A stretch of 64,000 bases of DNA, taken from positions 310,001 to 374,000 of the forward strand of contig NZ_SSMY01000011.1 in NCBI RefSeq assembly GCF_004799495.1, written 5' to 3'. The position numbers and the translations under genes were made by a program. The notes under the pieces were generated by a model that saw only the letters and a list, made by a program, of their open reading frames with translations, ran no database searches and had not been told where the DNA came from. Of this stretch, positions 16,640 through 25,685 are shown piece after piece (the stretch's first letter is position 1; every line of letters begins with the position of its first letter). The DNA is from Sphingomonas sp. (lineage in GTDB: Bacteria > Pseudomonadota > Alphaproteobacteria > Sphingomonadales > Sphingomonadaceae).

Positions 16640-17346
16640 GCCGCGGCCCGCTCGCGAACGGTGCGGAACTCGATCTTCTTGTCGTACGGCGCGCCGACGA
16701 TCATTCGGTTGACGTAGATGCCCGGCAAATGGACCTGGTCGGGATCGAAGCTGCCGACGGGGACGACTTCCTCGACCTCCGCTACGCAGACGCGTCCTGC
16801 GGTCGCCATCGGCTGGTTGAAGTTGCGCGCGGTCTTGCGGAAGATCAGGTTGCCGCTCTCGTCGGCCTTCCACCCCTTGATGATCGACAGATCGGCGCGA
16901 ATGCCGCGCTCGAGGATGTAATCCTCACCGTCGAAATTCTTGACCTCCTTGCCGTCGGCGACCTGCGTCCCAACCCCGGTCTTGGTGTAGAAACCGGGAA
17001 TCCCGGCCCCGCCCGCGCGGCAGCGCTCGGCGAGCGTCCCCTGCGGGCAGAATTCGACCTCCAGCTCGCCAGCCAGATATTGCCGTTCGAACTCCTTGTT
17101 CTCGCCGACGTACGAGCTGATCATCTTCCTGACCTGGCGCGTGCGCAGCAGCTTGCCGAGCCCTTCACCGTCGATCCCGGCATTGTTGCTGGCGATCGTC
17201 AACTCCTTGGTCCCGGCGTCGCGGATCGCGTCGATCAGCCGCTCCGGGATGCCGCACAGGCCGAACCCCCCCGCGCAGATCGTCATGCCGTCGAACAATA
17301 CGCCGTCGAGCGCCGACGCGGCATCGGGATATAATTTACGGGCCAT
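16636..17346 (-). CDS. scoA: CoA transferase subunit A (SCOT-type)
   Basis: A 236-residue alpha subunit with the CoA-transferase glycine loop ICAGGFGLCGIPERLIDAIR, ASNNAG and the oxoacid-binding GGAGIPGFYTKTGVGT block, ending with GIYVNRMIVG. It is the first gene of a four-gene coupled operon: scoA, phosphatase lipoprotein, DUF5076, scoB. All junctions overlap by 1-4 bases. Confidence 0.94.
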   Translation of the reverse strand: MARKLYPDAASALDGVLFDGMTICAGGFGLCGIPERLIDAIRDAGTKELTIASNNAGIDGEGLGKLLRTRQVRKMISSYVGENKEFERQYLAGELEVEFCPQGTLAERCRAGGAGIPGFYTKTGVGTQVADGKEVKNFDGEDYILERGIRADLSIIKGWKADESGNLIFRKTARNFNQPMATAGRVCVAEVEEVVPVGSFDPDQVHLPGIYVNRMIVGAPYDKKIEFRTVRERAAA

Positions 17347-17417
17347 GCGGACTCCCTAATGATTTCCGGCGAATAGAAGCGCGGCGGTGCCGGGGCAAGC
17401 CGCAGAGGTTGCGATCG

Positions 17418-18116
17418 CTAGACGCGCGTCCCGAACACGCGTCCGATCGCAAAGGTCGCCGCGAGTGCGAGCGCGCCCCAAAACACCACGCGAAGCGCGC
17501 CACGCACGATGTTCGCCCCGCCTACGCGGGCGCCGATCCCGCCCGTTATGGCCAACAGGACGAGCGTGATGCCGATCACCGCGACGACAAGCCGCTCGCC
17601 GCCGAAGAGCAGGGTCGCCAAAACCGGGACGATCGCACCCGCCGCGAAACTGGCCGCCGACGCCAGCGCCGCCTGTATCGGCCGCGCCGCCAGATTCTCG
17701 CTGATTCCCAGTTCGTCGCGCAGGTGAGCGCCAAGCGCGTCGTGCGCCATCAACTGATCGGCGACTCGCAGCGACAGATCATGGTCGAGGCCGCGCTGGC
17801 GGTAGATTGCCGCCAGCTCGCGCCGTTCCGCATCGGGTTCGTCGGCCAGTTCCGCCTTTTCGCGCGCGATATCGGCGCGCTCGGTGTCGGCCTGGCTGCT
17901 GACCGAAACATATTCGCCGGCCGCCATCGACATCGCCCCCGCGACGAGCCCCGCCACGCCCGTCAGCAACACCGACGATTGGCTGGCATTCGCCGCTGCC
18001 ACGCCGACGATCAGGCTGGCGGTCGACAGGATACCGTCGTTCGCACCGAGCACGGCGGCGCGCAACCAGCCGATGCGTTGGACGAGATGGCCCTCGTGAT
18101 GCCTGCGGATCGCCAC
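17418..18116 (-). CDS. VIT-family (CCC1-like) membrane protein
   Basis: A 232-residue VIT1/CCC1 family protein starting at GTG 18116. It has the N-terminal WLRAAVLGANDGILSTASLIVGVAAA helix pair, the cytoplasmic Glu-rich segment (REKAELADEPDAERRELAAIY), and three C-terminal helices. Eukaryotic relatives transport Fe2+/Mn2+; bacterial substrates are inferred. The next gene upstream (HAD) ends nine bases before this start. Confidence 0.88.
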   Translation of the reverse strand: MAIRRHHEGHLVQRIGWLRAAVLGANDGILSTASLIVGVAAANASQSSVLLTGVAGLVAGAMSMAAGEYVSVSSQADTERADIAREKAELADEPDAERRELAAIYRQRGLDHDLSLRVADQLMAHDALGAHLRDELGISENLAARPIQAALASAASFAAGAIVPVLATLLFGGERLVVAVIGITLVLLAITGGIGARVGGANIVRGALRVVFWGALALAATFAIGRVFGTRV

Positions 18117-18125
18117 GCCGCGACG

Positions 18126-18779
18126 CTATAGCGTTCCCGCGCCCAAGCCCAGTGCTACCTCGAGATCGGCGAGCGCTTGATCTTCCGAGATCACCTTGAT
18201 CGCCGCCATGCCGAGTTCGGCGGCGGGTTTGCAGTTGATCCCCAAGTCGTCGAGATAGACACACTGCGCCGGAGCGACGCCGAGCGCATCGCACGCCATG
18301 TGGTAGATCGCCGGGTCGGGCTTGCGGATACCGACCTTCGAGCTTTCGACGACATGATCGAACCGCGCGAGGATGGCCGCGACGGCCGCGGCTTTTTCCG
18401 CGGTCCGCGCCATTCCCGCCCCGCTGCCGGTCGGCACGTTGTTGGTAATGCACCCGATCCGGTAGCCGTTGGCTTTGAGCCAATCGAGCGCGGCGACCAT
18501 CGCCGGGCGGATATCGCCCGCCAGCACTGCCAGCACGTCGTCGCCGCGCAATTCGTGACCCAGCGCACGCGCTTCCTCGGCGAAGATCGCATCGAACGTC
18601 GCGGCATCGATCTCCGCGCGCTCGAACCGTGCCCAGGCATTGCCGTCGCGTTCCAGCGCATTGATCCGGCGGATGATGTCGCGCGGCAGCCCACGCTCTT
18701 CCTCCAGCCGGTTGAACGCCTCGAACGGTGACGACGTGATCACCCCGCCGAAATCGAAGATGACGGTGTCGCGCGTCAT
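18126..18779 (-). CDS. HAD-IA family hydrolase
   Basis: The 217-residue protein has HAD motif I (IFDFGGVITSS) with a glycine in place of the usual second aspartate, motif II ITNN, the lysine in ESSKVGIRKPDPAIY and motif III YLDDLGINCKPA. It resembles the YihX/epoxide-hydrolase-N-terminal branch. The substrate is not predictable. It overlaps the GST gene by four bases (ATGA), as third gene of a lactonase-GST-HAD unit. Confidence 0.88.
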   Translation of the reverse strand: MTRDTVIFDFGGVITSSPFEAFNRLEEERGLPRDIIRRINALERDGNAWARFERAEIDAATFDAIFAEEARALGHELRGDDVLAVLAGDIRPAMVAALDWLKANGYRIGCITNNVPTGSGAGMARTAEKAAAVAAILARFDHVVESSKVGIRKPDPAIYHMACDALGVAPAQCVYLDDLGINCKPAAELGMAAIKVISEDQALADLEVALGLGAGTL

Positions 18780-19516
18780 ACCGTCATCGGCCCGCGCCGC
18801 GGCTCCTTTGCGCGAATGCTTTGCGCCGTCACGTTCAGCCCCGCCGCCGCCAGCGCCACCGGAATTTCCTTGCCTGGCGTGGTCAGCATGATCTGCTCGA
18901 ACACCATCGACCGCGCGAACAGCGGTGTCGCGGTGACATGGTCGATCCACGCCGCGACGCGCGGCCACCGGGCCGCATCCGGGCTCCAGCCCGCAAGCGC
19001 GGCGTTCCGGAAGAACGCGGCATAAGTCAGGTCGGTCATCGACAGATCTGCGAACAGGAAGCCGGCAAACGGCGCTTGCGTCTCCAGCCAGTCGATCGCC
19101 TCGGGCAATTCGTGCGCCAGCACCTGCACGACCGCCGCCTCATCGCATTCCTGCTGCCATACGCGCGGGCGGACGTTGCGCTGGAAGAACAGCTTCCAGA
19201 TCATCACGTCGCCCAACCGGCTGTCCGCGAATTCCTCGAGCCAGCGCGCCCGCGCGCGCTCCGCCGGATCGCGCGGATAGAGCGGCTTCTCCGGGTAGCG
19301 GTCCTCCAGATACTCGCAAATCACCGTGGAATCGGGGATCACCAGGTCACCGTCGATCAGCACCGGGATACGGCGCAGCGGATTGAGCTTGGTGAACTCG
19401 TCGCTGCCGAAGAACGGCACGATCGGGTCGACTTCATAGTCCACGCCCTTGTGGTCGAGCGACAGGAACACCTTGCGCGCGTAGGGCGAGACGTGATTGC
19501 CGATGATGCGGATCAT
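18776..19516 (-). CDS. Glutathione S-transferase family protein
   Basis: A 246-residue protein with a thioredoxin-like N-terminal domain (MIRIIGNHVSPYARKVFLSL; LNPLRRIPVLIDGDLVIPDSTVICEYLEDRYPE) and an all-helical C-terminal domain. The serine of SPYARK is the likely glutathione-activating residue. It sits between a lactonase-like gene and a HAD gene with 4-base overlaps on both sides, suggesting a joint catabolic or detoxification task, not proven. Confidence 0.9.
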   Translation of the reverse strand: MIRIIGNHVSPYARKVFLSLDHKGVDYEVDPIVPFFGSDEFTKLNPLRRIPVLIDGDLVIPDSTVICEYLEDRYPEKPLYPRDPAERARARWLEEFADSRLGDVMIWKLFFQRNVRPRVWQQECDEAAVVQVLAHELPEAIDWLETQAPFAGFLFADLSMTDLTYAAFFRNAALAGWSPDAARWPRVAAWIDHVTATPLFARSMVFEQIMLTTPGKEIPVALAAAGLNVTAQSIRAKEPRRGPMTV

Positions 19517-20433
19517 GCGTTGTACGCCAACTTCAAACCGGGCCGCGGCCAGCGCATCTTCGCCAGCCGCCCGGTGCCCGACAGGCAAATATAGGCATCC
19601 ATCATGTCCGTCCCGCCCCAGCAGATGTTGGTGGTGAAGATGTCGTCGGTCGGCACGAACTCGACCAGCTCGCCCGCCGGCGAAATCACGCTGATCCCGC
19701 ATTCGCCGATCGTTGCGACGCAGATGTTGCCGCTCTCCTCGACCCCGAGCGAATCGAAGAATTTGTACCCCGCCGGGCGATAGAGCGGAATGCCGGGACC
19801 ACCCGGCCCCGCGGTGCCGTCGACCTGCCCCGGCGCAGTCACATCGAACGCCATCAGCCGGCACGTATAGGTTTCCGCGGCATAGAGTCGCTTGCCGTCG
19901 GGTGACAGGCCGACACCGTTGGGATTCTCGCTCGGGAAGATCACTTCCTCGAGGTGGCTGCCGTCGGCCTTCGCATAGAAAATGCCGGTGACGTCGCGCT
20001 CCCGTTCGCGCGTCTTGCCGTGGTCGGTGAACCAGAACCCGCCGGCGTCGTCGAACACGATGTCGTTGGGCCCGCGCAGCACGCAGCCGAAATCCCCGTC
20101 CTTGTAGAGGATCTCGACGGCGCCAGTCGCTAAGTCGATCCGTTCGATCCGCCCCCCCGAATAATCATCGGCCTGTCCGTGCGGCGCGAGGAGGCCGTTG
20201 CGGTCGACATAGTTGAACCCGCCGTTGTTGCAGCAGTAGAGCTTGCCATCGGGGCCGATCGCCAAGCCATTAGGCCCGCCGCCGGGTTCGGCCACCGTTT
20301 CCTTCGATCCATCAGGTCGCACGCGCGTGATCCGGCCGGCGGCGATCTCGACCAGGACGATGCTACCGTCGGCCATCGCCACCGGTCCTTCGGGAAAGCG
20401 CAATCCGTCGGTGACAATCTCGTAATCCGGCAT
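19513..20433 (-). CDS. SMP-30/gluconolactonase-like beta-propeller protein
   Basis: The 306-residue protein starts MPDYEIVTDGLRFPEGPVAM and shows the SMP-30 propeller landmarks: the metal-binding glutamate of FPEGPV, GGPNGLAIGPDGKLYCCNNGG, CVLRGPNDIVFD, and PNGVGLSPDGKRLYAAET. Family members are Ca/Zn-dependent lactonases. The absence of a signal peptide puts it in the cytoplasm. It leads the coupled lactonase-GST-HAD operon. The frame is open 31 codons further upstream, but homology starts at ATG 20433. Confidence 0.88.
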   Translation of the reverse strand: MPDYEIVTDGLRFPEGPVAMADGSIVLVEIAAGRITRVRPDGSKETVAEPGGGPNGLAIGPDGKLYCCNNGGFNYVDRNGLLAPHGQADDYSGGRIERIDLATGAVEILYKDGDFGCVLRGPNDIVFDDAGGFWFTDHGKTRERERDVTGIFYAKADGSHLEEVIFPSENPNGVGLSPDGKRLYAAETYTCRLMAFDVTAPGQVDGTAGPGGPGIPLYRPAGYKFFDSLGVEESGNICVATIGECGISVISPAGELVEFVPTDDIFTTNICWGGTDMMDAYICLSGTGRLAKMRWPRPGLKLAYNA

Positions 20434-20485
20434 GTCCGCTCCCCCGATGAAAGCCACTCTTGCCGCGTCGAGTCGGCAAAGAAAA

Positions 20486-20511
20486 GGGGCCGCCCGGTAC
20501 CAGGCGGCCCC
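20486..20511 (-). terminator. Rho-independent terminator after the CsbD gene
   Basis: A perfect 9-bp GC stem (GGGGCCGCC/GGCGGCCCC) with an 8-nt loop. Read on the minus strand it is followed by TTTTCTTT, a good U-tract for the CsbD gene that ends at 20552. Confidence 0.8.
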
Positions 20512-20551
20512 TCCCACATCAGCCAAATGACGGCGTCGAGCCGCGCAGCGA

Positions 20552-20734
20552 TCAGATATCGTCGCCCAGCGCGCCTTTCACCTTGCCGATGAGCTGTTCG
20601 GCCTTGCCCTTGCCCTGTTGGGCCACGCCTTCGTCGTGCAGTTCGGCATCGCCCTGGTGGCCGCCGATCGCTTGCTTCGCCTTGCCGACCGCTTCGTCGA
20701 CATTGCCTTTGACCTTGTCGGTGAGTTCACCCAT
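20552..20734 (-). CDS. CsbD-family stress protein
   Basis: A 60-residue hydrophilic, Gly/Lys/Ala-rich protein: MGELTDKVKGNVDEAVGKAK, with a second KGKAEQLIGKVKGALGDDI repeat. This is the two-repeat CsbD/YjbJ pattern of general-stress proteins. AGGAG lies eight bases before ATG 20734. A terminator follows at 20486-20511. It is probably monocistronic and stress-induced, by family knowledge. Confidence 0.9.
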   Translation of the reverse strand: MGELTDKVKGNVDEAVGKAKQAIGGHQGDAELHDEGVAQQGKGKAEQLIGKVKGALGDDI

Positions 20735-20823
20735 CGAAACGCTCCTGTCGTTTCGCTTCGCGCGGACGGGGGTATCCGCGTATAAGCTGCGGAAATTGAA
20801 ACGGTTATCCGAGCGCGCGGTTC

Positions 20824-21612
20824 CTAGGGGAAGACGCGTTTCAGAAACCCCAGCACCGCCGCCCAATTCTCGTCCGCACCGGCCGGGTTCTTGGCCGGGT
20901 TGAGCGTCGACGACCCATGGACGCCGCTGCGCGGGACGTATTGCAGACGGTCGGTGCTGGCCGTCGCGGCGACGATCGCCTTGGCCGCAGCCTCCTCCTC
21001 CAGCGCGTTCGCCGAGGTGACGAAGACCGGCACCGTCACCTTCGCGGCTGCGGCCTCGACCATCTTCTTGTCGTCGAAATATTCGCCGGGGGAGAAGGCG
21101 ATCACCGCCTTGACGCTGTTCTTCGCATCTTGAGCATTAGCGAGCAGAAAAACGAGGCTCGCCGAGTAGCTCGATCCCCACAACACGACCGGCAACCCTT
21201 TAGCATCGGCCCATTTGAGCGCGATTTCGAGGTCGGGCAGCGCGCCGAGATAATCGGTCTTGCCGGTATAGCCCACCATCGTGCGGTTGGCGCCGTAGAG
21301 GTTGCCGCCGATGCGCTGATCGATCGCCAGCGCCGAATAGCCAGCGCGCGCCAGCCGCGGCGCGATGTCGGCATATTCGCCGCTCGACGACCCCGCTTGA
21401 TGGAACAGCAGGATCAGCGCCTTGGGCTCGGCCGCCGGATAATAGGTGCCGTACACCGTGACGCCGTCGATCGCCGTGAGCGTCACCGGTTGCGGCGCGG
21501 GCGCAGGTTTTGCGGCGCCTTCGTTGACCAGCGACTGCTGGTTCTCGACCTCGGGTTTGCCGCCGTTGCAGGCGGCGAGCAGCGATGCGCCCGCCAGGAT
21601 CCACAGACGCAT
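20824..21612 (-). CDS. Alpha/beta-hydrolase-like lipoprotein
   Basis: A 262-residue protein with a lipoprotein signal (MRLWILAGASLLAAC; cysteine 15) and an alpha/beta-hydrolase-type core: ALILLFHQAGSSSGEYADIAPRLARAGYSALAIDQR, the nucleophile elbow LWGSSYSASL, and GVHGSSTL near the C-terminus with the probable catalytic histidine. It is likely anchored on the outer or inner membrane facing the periplasm. The substrate is unknown. It follows thiS-thiG on the same strand, 11 bases downstream. Confidence 0.82.
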   Translation of the reverse strand: MRLWILAGASLLAACNGGKPEVENQQSLVNEGAAKPAPAPQPVTLTAIDGVTVYGTYYPAAEPKALILLFHQAGSSSGEYADIAPRLARAGYSALAIDQRIGGNLYGANRTMVGYTGKTDYLGALPDLEIALKWADAKGLPVVLWGSSYSASLVFLLANAQDAKNSVKAVIAFSPGEYFDDKKMVEAAAAKVTVPVFVTSANALEEEAAAKAIVAATASTDRLQYVPRSGVHGSSTLNPAKNPAGADENWAAVLGFLKRVFP

Positions 21613-21623
21613 GCGCGCTCCTC

Positions 21624-22637
21624 TCAAATCAGCCCCGCGAGCGGACTGGACGGATCGGCGTACATCCGCCGCCCCATTCGTCCTGCGAGATAGGACAAAC
21701 GCCCGCTTTCGACCGCCAGTTTCATCGCGCGCGCCATCATGACCGGATCCTTGGCTTCGGCGATCGCCGTGTTCATCAGCACCCCATCGCAGCCGAGTTC
21801 CATCGCGACGCCGGCATCCGAAGCGGTACCCACTCCCGCATCTACCAGCACCGGCACCTTCGCGCCCTCGACGATCAGCCGGACGGTCACGCGATTCTGG
21901 ATCCCCAGTCCCGACCCGATCGGTGCGCCGAGCGGCATGATCGCCACCGCGCCGGCCTCTTCCAACTGCTTCGCGGCGATCGGGTCGTCGACGCAATAGA
22001 CCATCGGCTTAAAGCCGTCTTTGACCAGGATTTCCGTGGCTTTGAGCGTTTCCCTCATATCGGGATAAAGCGTCCGCGCCTCGCCCAGCACCTCGAGCTT
22101 GACCAATTCCCAGCCTCCCGCCTCGCGCGCCAGCCGCAGCGTGCGGACCGCGCTGTCGGCGTCGAAACAGCCGGCGGTGTTGGGCAGGTAGGTGATCTTC
22201 TGCGGGTCGATGAAATCGGTCAGCATCGGCGCGGTCGAATCGCTGACGTTCACGCGACGCACCGCCACCGTGACGATCTCCGCCCCCGATGCTTCGACCG
22301 CGGCGGCGTTCTGCGCGAAATCCTTGTACTTACCGGTCCCGACGATCAGCCGCGAGCGGAACGTCTTGCCCGCCACGGTCCAGCTGTCGTCGGTCTTCAC
22401 CGTCGCATGGTCGCCGCCGCCGACGAAATGGACGATCTCGATCTCGTCGCCATCCTCGACCATCACTTGCGCCAGCGTCGAGCGCGGCACGACCTCCAGA
22501 TTGCGCTCCACCGCGACCTTTTCGGGGACGAGTCCGAGCTCCGCGGCAAGCTGCGCGAGTGAAAGGTCAGCCGCGACTCGGCGGTGCTCGCCATTCACGG
22601 TGATCGAGACGGTGCCGTCGGTGTGCATGGTATTCAT
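21624..22637 (-). CDS. thiG: ThiS-ThiG fusion: sulfur carrier and thiazole synthase
   Basis: The 337-residue fusion joins a ThiS-like ubiquitin-fold domain (about 1-75: [20 protein letters not shown]... through VHFVGGG) to a complete ThiG barrel (from about 85: [21 protein letters not shown]). ThiG's Schiff-base lysine is expected in ELVKLEVLG. ThiG condenses deoxyxylulose phosphate, dehydroglycine/iminoglycine and ThiS-bound sulfur to thiazole phosphate. In the fusion the ThiS Gly-Gly end is internal, so it needs cleavage or another sulfur route. Start ATG 22637 (MNTMHT); ATG 22628 is an alternative. No TPP riboswitch fits the 52-base divergent gap to aroQ. Confidence 0.93.
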   Translation of the reverse strand: MNTMHTDGTVSITVNGEHRRVAADLSLAQLAAELGLVPEKVAVERNLEVVPRSTLAQVMVEDGDEIEIVHFVGGGDHATVKTDDSWTVAGKTFRSRLIVGTGKYKDFAQNAAAVEASGAEIVTVAVRRVNVSDSTAPMLTDFIDPQKITYLPNTAGCFDADSAVRTLRLAREAGGWELVKLEVLGEARTLYPDMRETLKATEILVKDGFKPMVYCVDDPIAAKQLEEAGAVAIMPLGAPIGSGLGIQNRVTVRLIVEGAKVPVLVDAGVGTASDAGVAMELGCDGVLMNTAIAEAKDPVMMARAMKLAVESGRLSYLAGRMGRRMYADPSSPLAGLI

Positions 22638-22689
22638 CGCAATTCGCGATATAGGGACGCAGGCCAGAGCGCCACACGGAAAGGCTGTC

Positions 22690-23124
22690 GTGCCCGAAAC
22701 AATTCTCGTCCTGAACGGCCCCAATCTCAACCTGCTCGGCACGCGCGAGCCGGAGATTTACGGGGCGGACACGCTCGACGACATCGCCGGGCGGCTGACC
22801 GAGCGCGGCAAGGAACTGGGCTTCGCGATCGACGTGCGGCAATCGAACCACGAGGGGCATCTGGTCGACTGGCTCCACGAATCGCAGGACCGCGGGGTCA
22901 AGGCCATCCTGCTCAACGCCGGCGCCTTCACGCACACGTCGATCGCGCTGTTCGACGCGATCAAGGCAATCAACGTGCCGGTGATCGAGGTGCATTTGTC
23001 GAACCCGCTGACGCGCGATTCCTTCCGGCACGCCAGCTTCGTGGGTCGTGCCGCACGCGGAACCATTTCCGGGTTCGGGGCGCTATCGTATATGCTCGCG
23101 CTTGAAGCCGCCGCCCGTCTCTGA
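22690..23124 (+). CDS. aroQ: Type II 3-dehydroquinate dehydratase
   Basis: A 144-residue type II dehydroquinase of the shikimate pathway. The blocks [21 protein letters not shown] (catalytic Tyr lid), [31 protein letters not shown] and [20 protein letters not shown] are diagnostic. The GTG start at 22690 gives the family's usual length. It is followed after 49 bases by accB, an arrangement shared by many alphaproteobacteria. Confidence 0.96.
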   Translation: MPETILVLNGPNLNLLGTREPEIYGADTLDDIAGRLTERGKELGFAIDVRQSNHEGHLVDWLHESQDRGVKAILLNAGAFTHTSIALFDAIKAINVPVIEVHLSNPLTRDSFRHASFVGRAARGTISGFGALSYMLALEAAARL

Positions 23125-23173
23125 CAATGGGCGCGCCTTTGACTCAGCCCGAATACGGGCAGAAGAGGGTTGC

Positions 23174-23656
23174 ATGGCAGAAGACAAGAACAGTGGGGCG
23201 ATGCGGGTCGATGTCGAGCTGGTCCGCCAACTCGCAGCGTTGCTCGATGACACCAACCTGACCGAGATCGAGGTCGAAGACGGCGACCGCAAGGTCCGAG
23301 TCGCACGGCAAGGCGGCCCCGTTGCGCCTGCGCCCGTCCATTACGCCCCGGCGCCCGCGGCCCCAGCCGCCGCGCCGGCGTCCGCCGCTCCGGCAGCCGA
23401 AGCGCCCGCCGCGCCGAGCGCCGCCAACGCGGTCAAGTCGCCGATGGTCGGAACGGTCTATCTGACCCCCAACCCCGAAGCGAAGCCGTTCATCGCGGTC
23501 GGGCAAAAGGTCGCCGCGGGCGACACGCTCCTCATCATCGAGGCGATGAAGGTGATGAACCCGATCACCGCGCCGAGCGCCGGCACCATCACCGCGATCC
23601 TGGTCGACACCGGCCAGCCGGTCGAATTCGACCAGCCGCTCGTCGTCGTCGAGTAA
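23174..23656 (+). CDS. accB: Biotin carboxyl carrier protein AccB
   Basis: The 160-residue carrier has an N-terminal domain, an Ala/Pro-rich mobile linker (about 50-80), and a C-terminal biotinyl domain with the biotinylated lysine in EAMKVMN. It shuttles carboxybiotin between AccC and the transferase in malonyl-CoA synthesis. ATG 23174 has AGAGGG upstream. It is separated from accC by a 32-bp inverted repeat, so the ratio of the two products may be set in that gap. Confidence 0.96.
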   Translation: MAEDKNSGAMRVDVELVRQLAALLDDTNLTEIEVEDGDRKVRVARQGGPVAPAPVHYAPAPAAPAAAPASAAPAAEAPAAPSAANAVKSPMVGTVYLTPNPEAKPFIAVGQKVAAGDTLLIIEAMKVMNPITAPSAGTITAILVDTGQPVEFDQPLVVVE

Positions 23657-23672
23657 CGCGCTTTTTTATGCG

Positions 23673-23752
23673 CCGCACCGGCCCGCTCCCCCACCCGACC
23701 GCCCAATCAGTTTATTCTATGGGCGGCCGGGTGGGGGAGCGGGCCGGTGCGG
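23673..23752. repeat. Long inverted repeat between accB and accC (family A, copy 1)
   Basis: Arms 23673-23704 and 23721-23752 are complementary over 32 bp with one mismatch and a 16-nt AT-rich loop. The arm core (GGCCCGCTCCCCC then CCCGRCCGCCC) is shared with the element at 40558-40636, so this is a dispersed family. A T-run (CTTTTTTA, 23661-23668) lies just before it. It may attenuate transcription into accC. Confidence 0.85.
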
Positions 23753-23766
23753 TCTAGGAATCAAGA

Positions 23767-25134
23767 ATGCCCGAGATCAAGAAACTGCTGATCGCCAATC
23801 GCGGCGAAATCGCGTTGCGCATCCACCGCGCGTGCCACGAAATGGGGATCAAGACGGTCGCGGTGCACTCGACCGCCGACGCCGATGCGATGCACGTGCG
23901 GCTGGCCGACGAGGCGATCTGCATCGGGCCGCCGCCCGCGGGCGAATCGTATCTCAACGTGCCGCGCATCATCTCCGCCGCCGAAATTTCGGGCGCCGAC
24001 GCGATCCATCCGGGCTACGGTTTCCTAAGCGAGAACGCCAAGTTCGCCGAGATCATCGAAGCGCATGGCATCATCTTCGTCGGACCCAAGCCCGAGCATA
24101 TCCGCACGATGGGCGACAAGATCGAGGCGAAGCGCACCGCGGGCGCGCTCGGCCTGCCGCTCGTCCCCGGATCGGACGGCGCGATCAGCGATGTCGAGGA
24201 AGCGAAGAAGATCGCCGCCGAGGCCGGCTATCCGGTGATCATCAAGGCCGCATCGGGCGGCGGCGGGCGCGGCATGAAGGTCGTCTACGATCCCGACGAG
24301 CTCGAAACCCAGATGCAGCAGGCGGGCAGCGAGGCGAAGGCCGCTTTCGGCGACGCTACGGTCTATCTCGAAAAATACCTCGGCAACCCGCGCCACATCG
24401 AAGTCCAGGTATTCGGCGACGGTAACGGCAACGCGATCCATCTGGGCGAGCGCGACTGCTCGCTCCAGCGCCGCCACCAGAAGGTGCTCGAGGAAGCGCC
24501 CTCCCCTGTCCTGTCGTCCGAAGAGCGCCAGCGGATCGGCGGCATCTGCGCCAAGGCGATGGCCGACATGGGCTATCGCGGCGCGGGAACGATCGAGTTC
24601 CTGTGGGAAGACGGCGAATTCTACTTCATCGAAATGAACACCCGGCTGCAGGTCGAGCACCCGGTGACCGAGGCGATCACCGGGCTCGACCTCGTGCGCG
24701 AGCAGATTCGCGTCGCGGAAGGTCATGGTCTCACGCTGCGGCAGGAAGACGTGCATTTCCGCGGCCATGCGATCGAATGCCGCATCAACGCCGAGGACCC
24801 CAAGACCTTCGCCCCCTCGCCGGGCCTCGTGAGCCAATATCACGCCCCCGGCGGGATGAACGTCCGCGTCGATAGCGGCCTCTACGCCGGCTACCGCGTG
24901 CCGCCCTATTACGATTCGATGATCGCCAAGCTGATCGTCTACGGCACCACCCGCGCCGGCGCGATCAGGCGCCTCCGCCGTGCGCTTGAGGAATATGTGA
25001 TCGAAGGGATGAAGACCACGATCCCGCTCCACCGGGCGCTGATCGAGGACCCCGAGTTCCTCGAAGGGCAGTATACGATCAAGTGGCTCGAGGAATGGCT
25101 GGCGAAGCAGGAGGCCGCCGACCCGGCCGCGTGA
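23767..25134 (+). CDS. accC: Biotin carboxylase AccC
   Basis: A 455-residue ATP-grasp enzyme that carboxylates biotin on AccB. Landmarks: [19 protein letters not shown], the ATP loop [53 protein letters not shown], and [14 protein letters not shown]. Length and all motifs are complete. accA and accD are not in the window. Confidence 0.97.
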   Translation: MPEIKKLLIANRGEIALRIHRACHEMGIKTVAVHSTADADAMHVRLADEAICIGPPPAGESYLNVPRIISAAEISGADAIHPGYGFLSENAKFAEIIEAHGIIFVGPKPEHIRTMGDKIEAKRTAGALGLPLVPGSDGAISDVEEAKKIAAEAGYPVIIKAASGGGGRGMKVVYDPDELETQMQQAGSEAKAAFGDATVYLEKYLGNPRHIEVQVFGDGNGNAIHLGERDCSLQRRHQKVLEEAPSPVLSSEERQRIGGICAKAMADMGYRGAGTIEFLWEDGEFYFIEMNTRLQVEHPVTEAITGLDLVREQIRVAEGHGLTLRQEDVHFRGHAIECRINAEDPKTFAPSPGLVSQYHAPGGMNVRVDSGLYAGYRVPPYYDSMIAKLIVYGTTRAGAIRRLRRALEEYVIEGMKTTIPLHRALIEDPEFLEGQYTIKWLEEWLAKQEAADPAA

Positions 25135-25154
25135 CGTCATGAAGGGGGGAAGCA

Positions 25155-25667
25155 ATGCGGAAGACCGTTCTCCTTCTGGCGACGCTGGGGATCGCCGCCG
25201 CGCCCGCCTCCCCCGTCACCGCGCTCGCCGGGCGCTATTCCAGGCACTTCCAGAACGGGTTCGTCGATGGCTCCAAATACTGGTCCGACGATGTCGTCGA
25301 AATCGTGCCGGTCGACGCGACCCATGCCTATGTCCGCGCCGACCTGCAGTTCTACAACGGCCACCAATGCGGGATTTCCGCGATCGCGAAAGCGGTCGGC
25401 AACACGCTGGTCTACCGCGAGAAGGAAATATCGGCTTACGAAGGCAAGCAGCCGTGCACGCTGACCGTGTCGGTCAAGGGCGCCAAGCTGCTGCTCGACG
25501 ACGGCGATGGCACCTGCAAGGCCTATTGCGGCGCGCGCGGTACGTTCAGCGGGTACGATTTCATCCCCGCCGCATCGAAGCGCCCGATCACCTATATGGC
25601 GCGGCTCAAGGGTTCCGACGAATATAAGGGCGCGATCGAGGACTGGAAGGCGGGCAAGGTCGAGTAG
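25155..25667 (+). CDS. Secreted hypothetical protein with conserved cysteines
   Basis: A 170-residue protein with a cleavable signal peptide (MRKTVLLLATLGIAAAPASP). Four cysteines (HQCGIS, QPCTLT and CKAYCGARGTF) could form two disulfides. The GTCKAYCGARG motif recurs in small periplasmic proteins of proteobacteria, but I know no function. A GGGGGGA Shine-Dalgarno precedes ATG 25155, 20 bases after accC. It is probably a periplasmic protein. Confidence 0.72.
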   Translation: MRKTVLLLATLGIAAAPASPVTALAGRYSRHFQNGFVDGSKYWSDDVVEIVPVDATHAYVRADLQFYNGHQCGISAIAKAVGNTLVYREKEISAYEGKQPCTLTVSVKGAKLLLDDGDGTCKAYCGARGTFSGYDFIPAASKRPITYMARLKGSDEYKGAIEDWKAGKVE

Positions 25668-25685
25668 ATACCGGAGGGGACTGCG

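Noticed and set aside
22638..22689. Search for a TPP riboswitch upstream of thiS-thiG
   Set aside because: The divergent gap is only 52 bases and lacks the CUGAGA and ACCUGA-type motifs.
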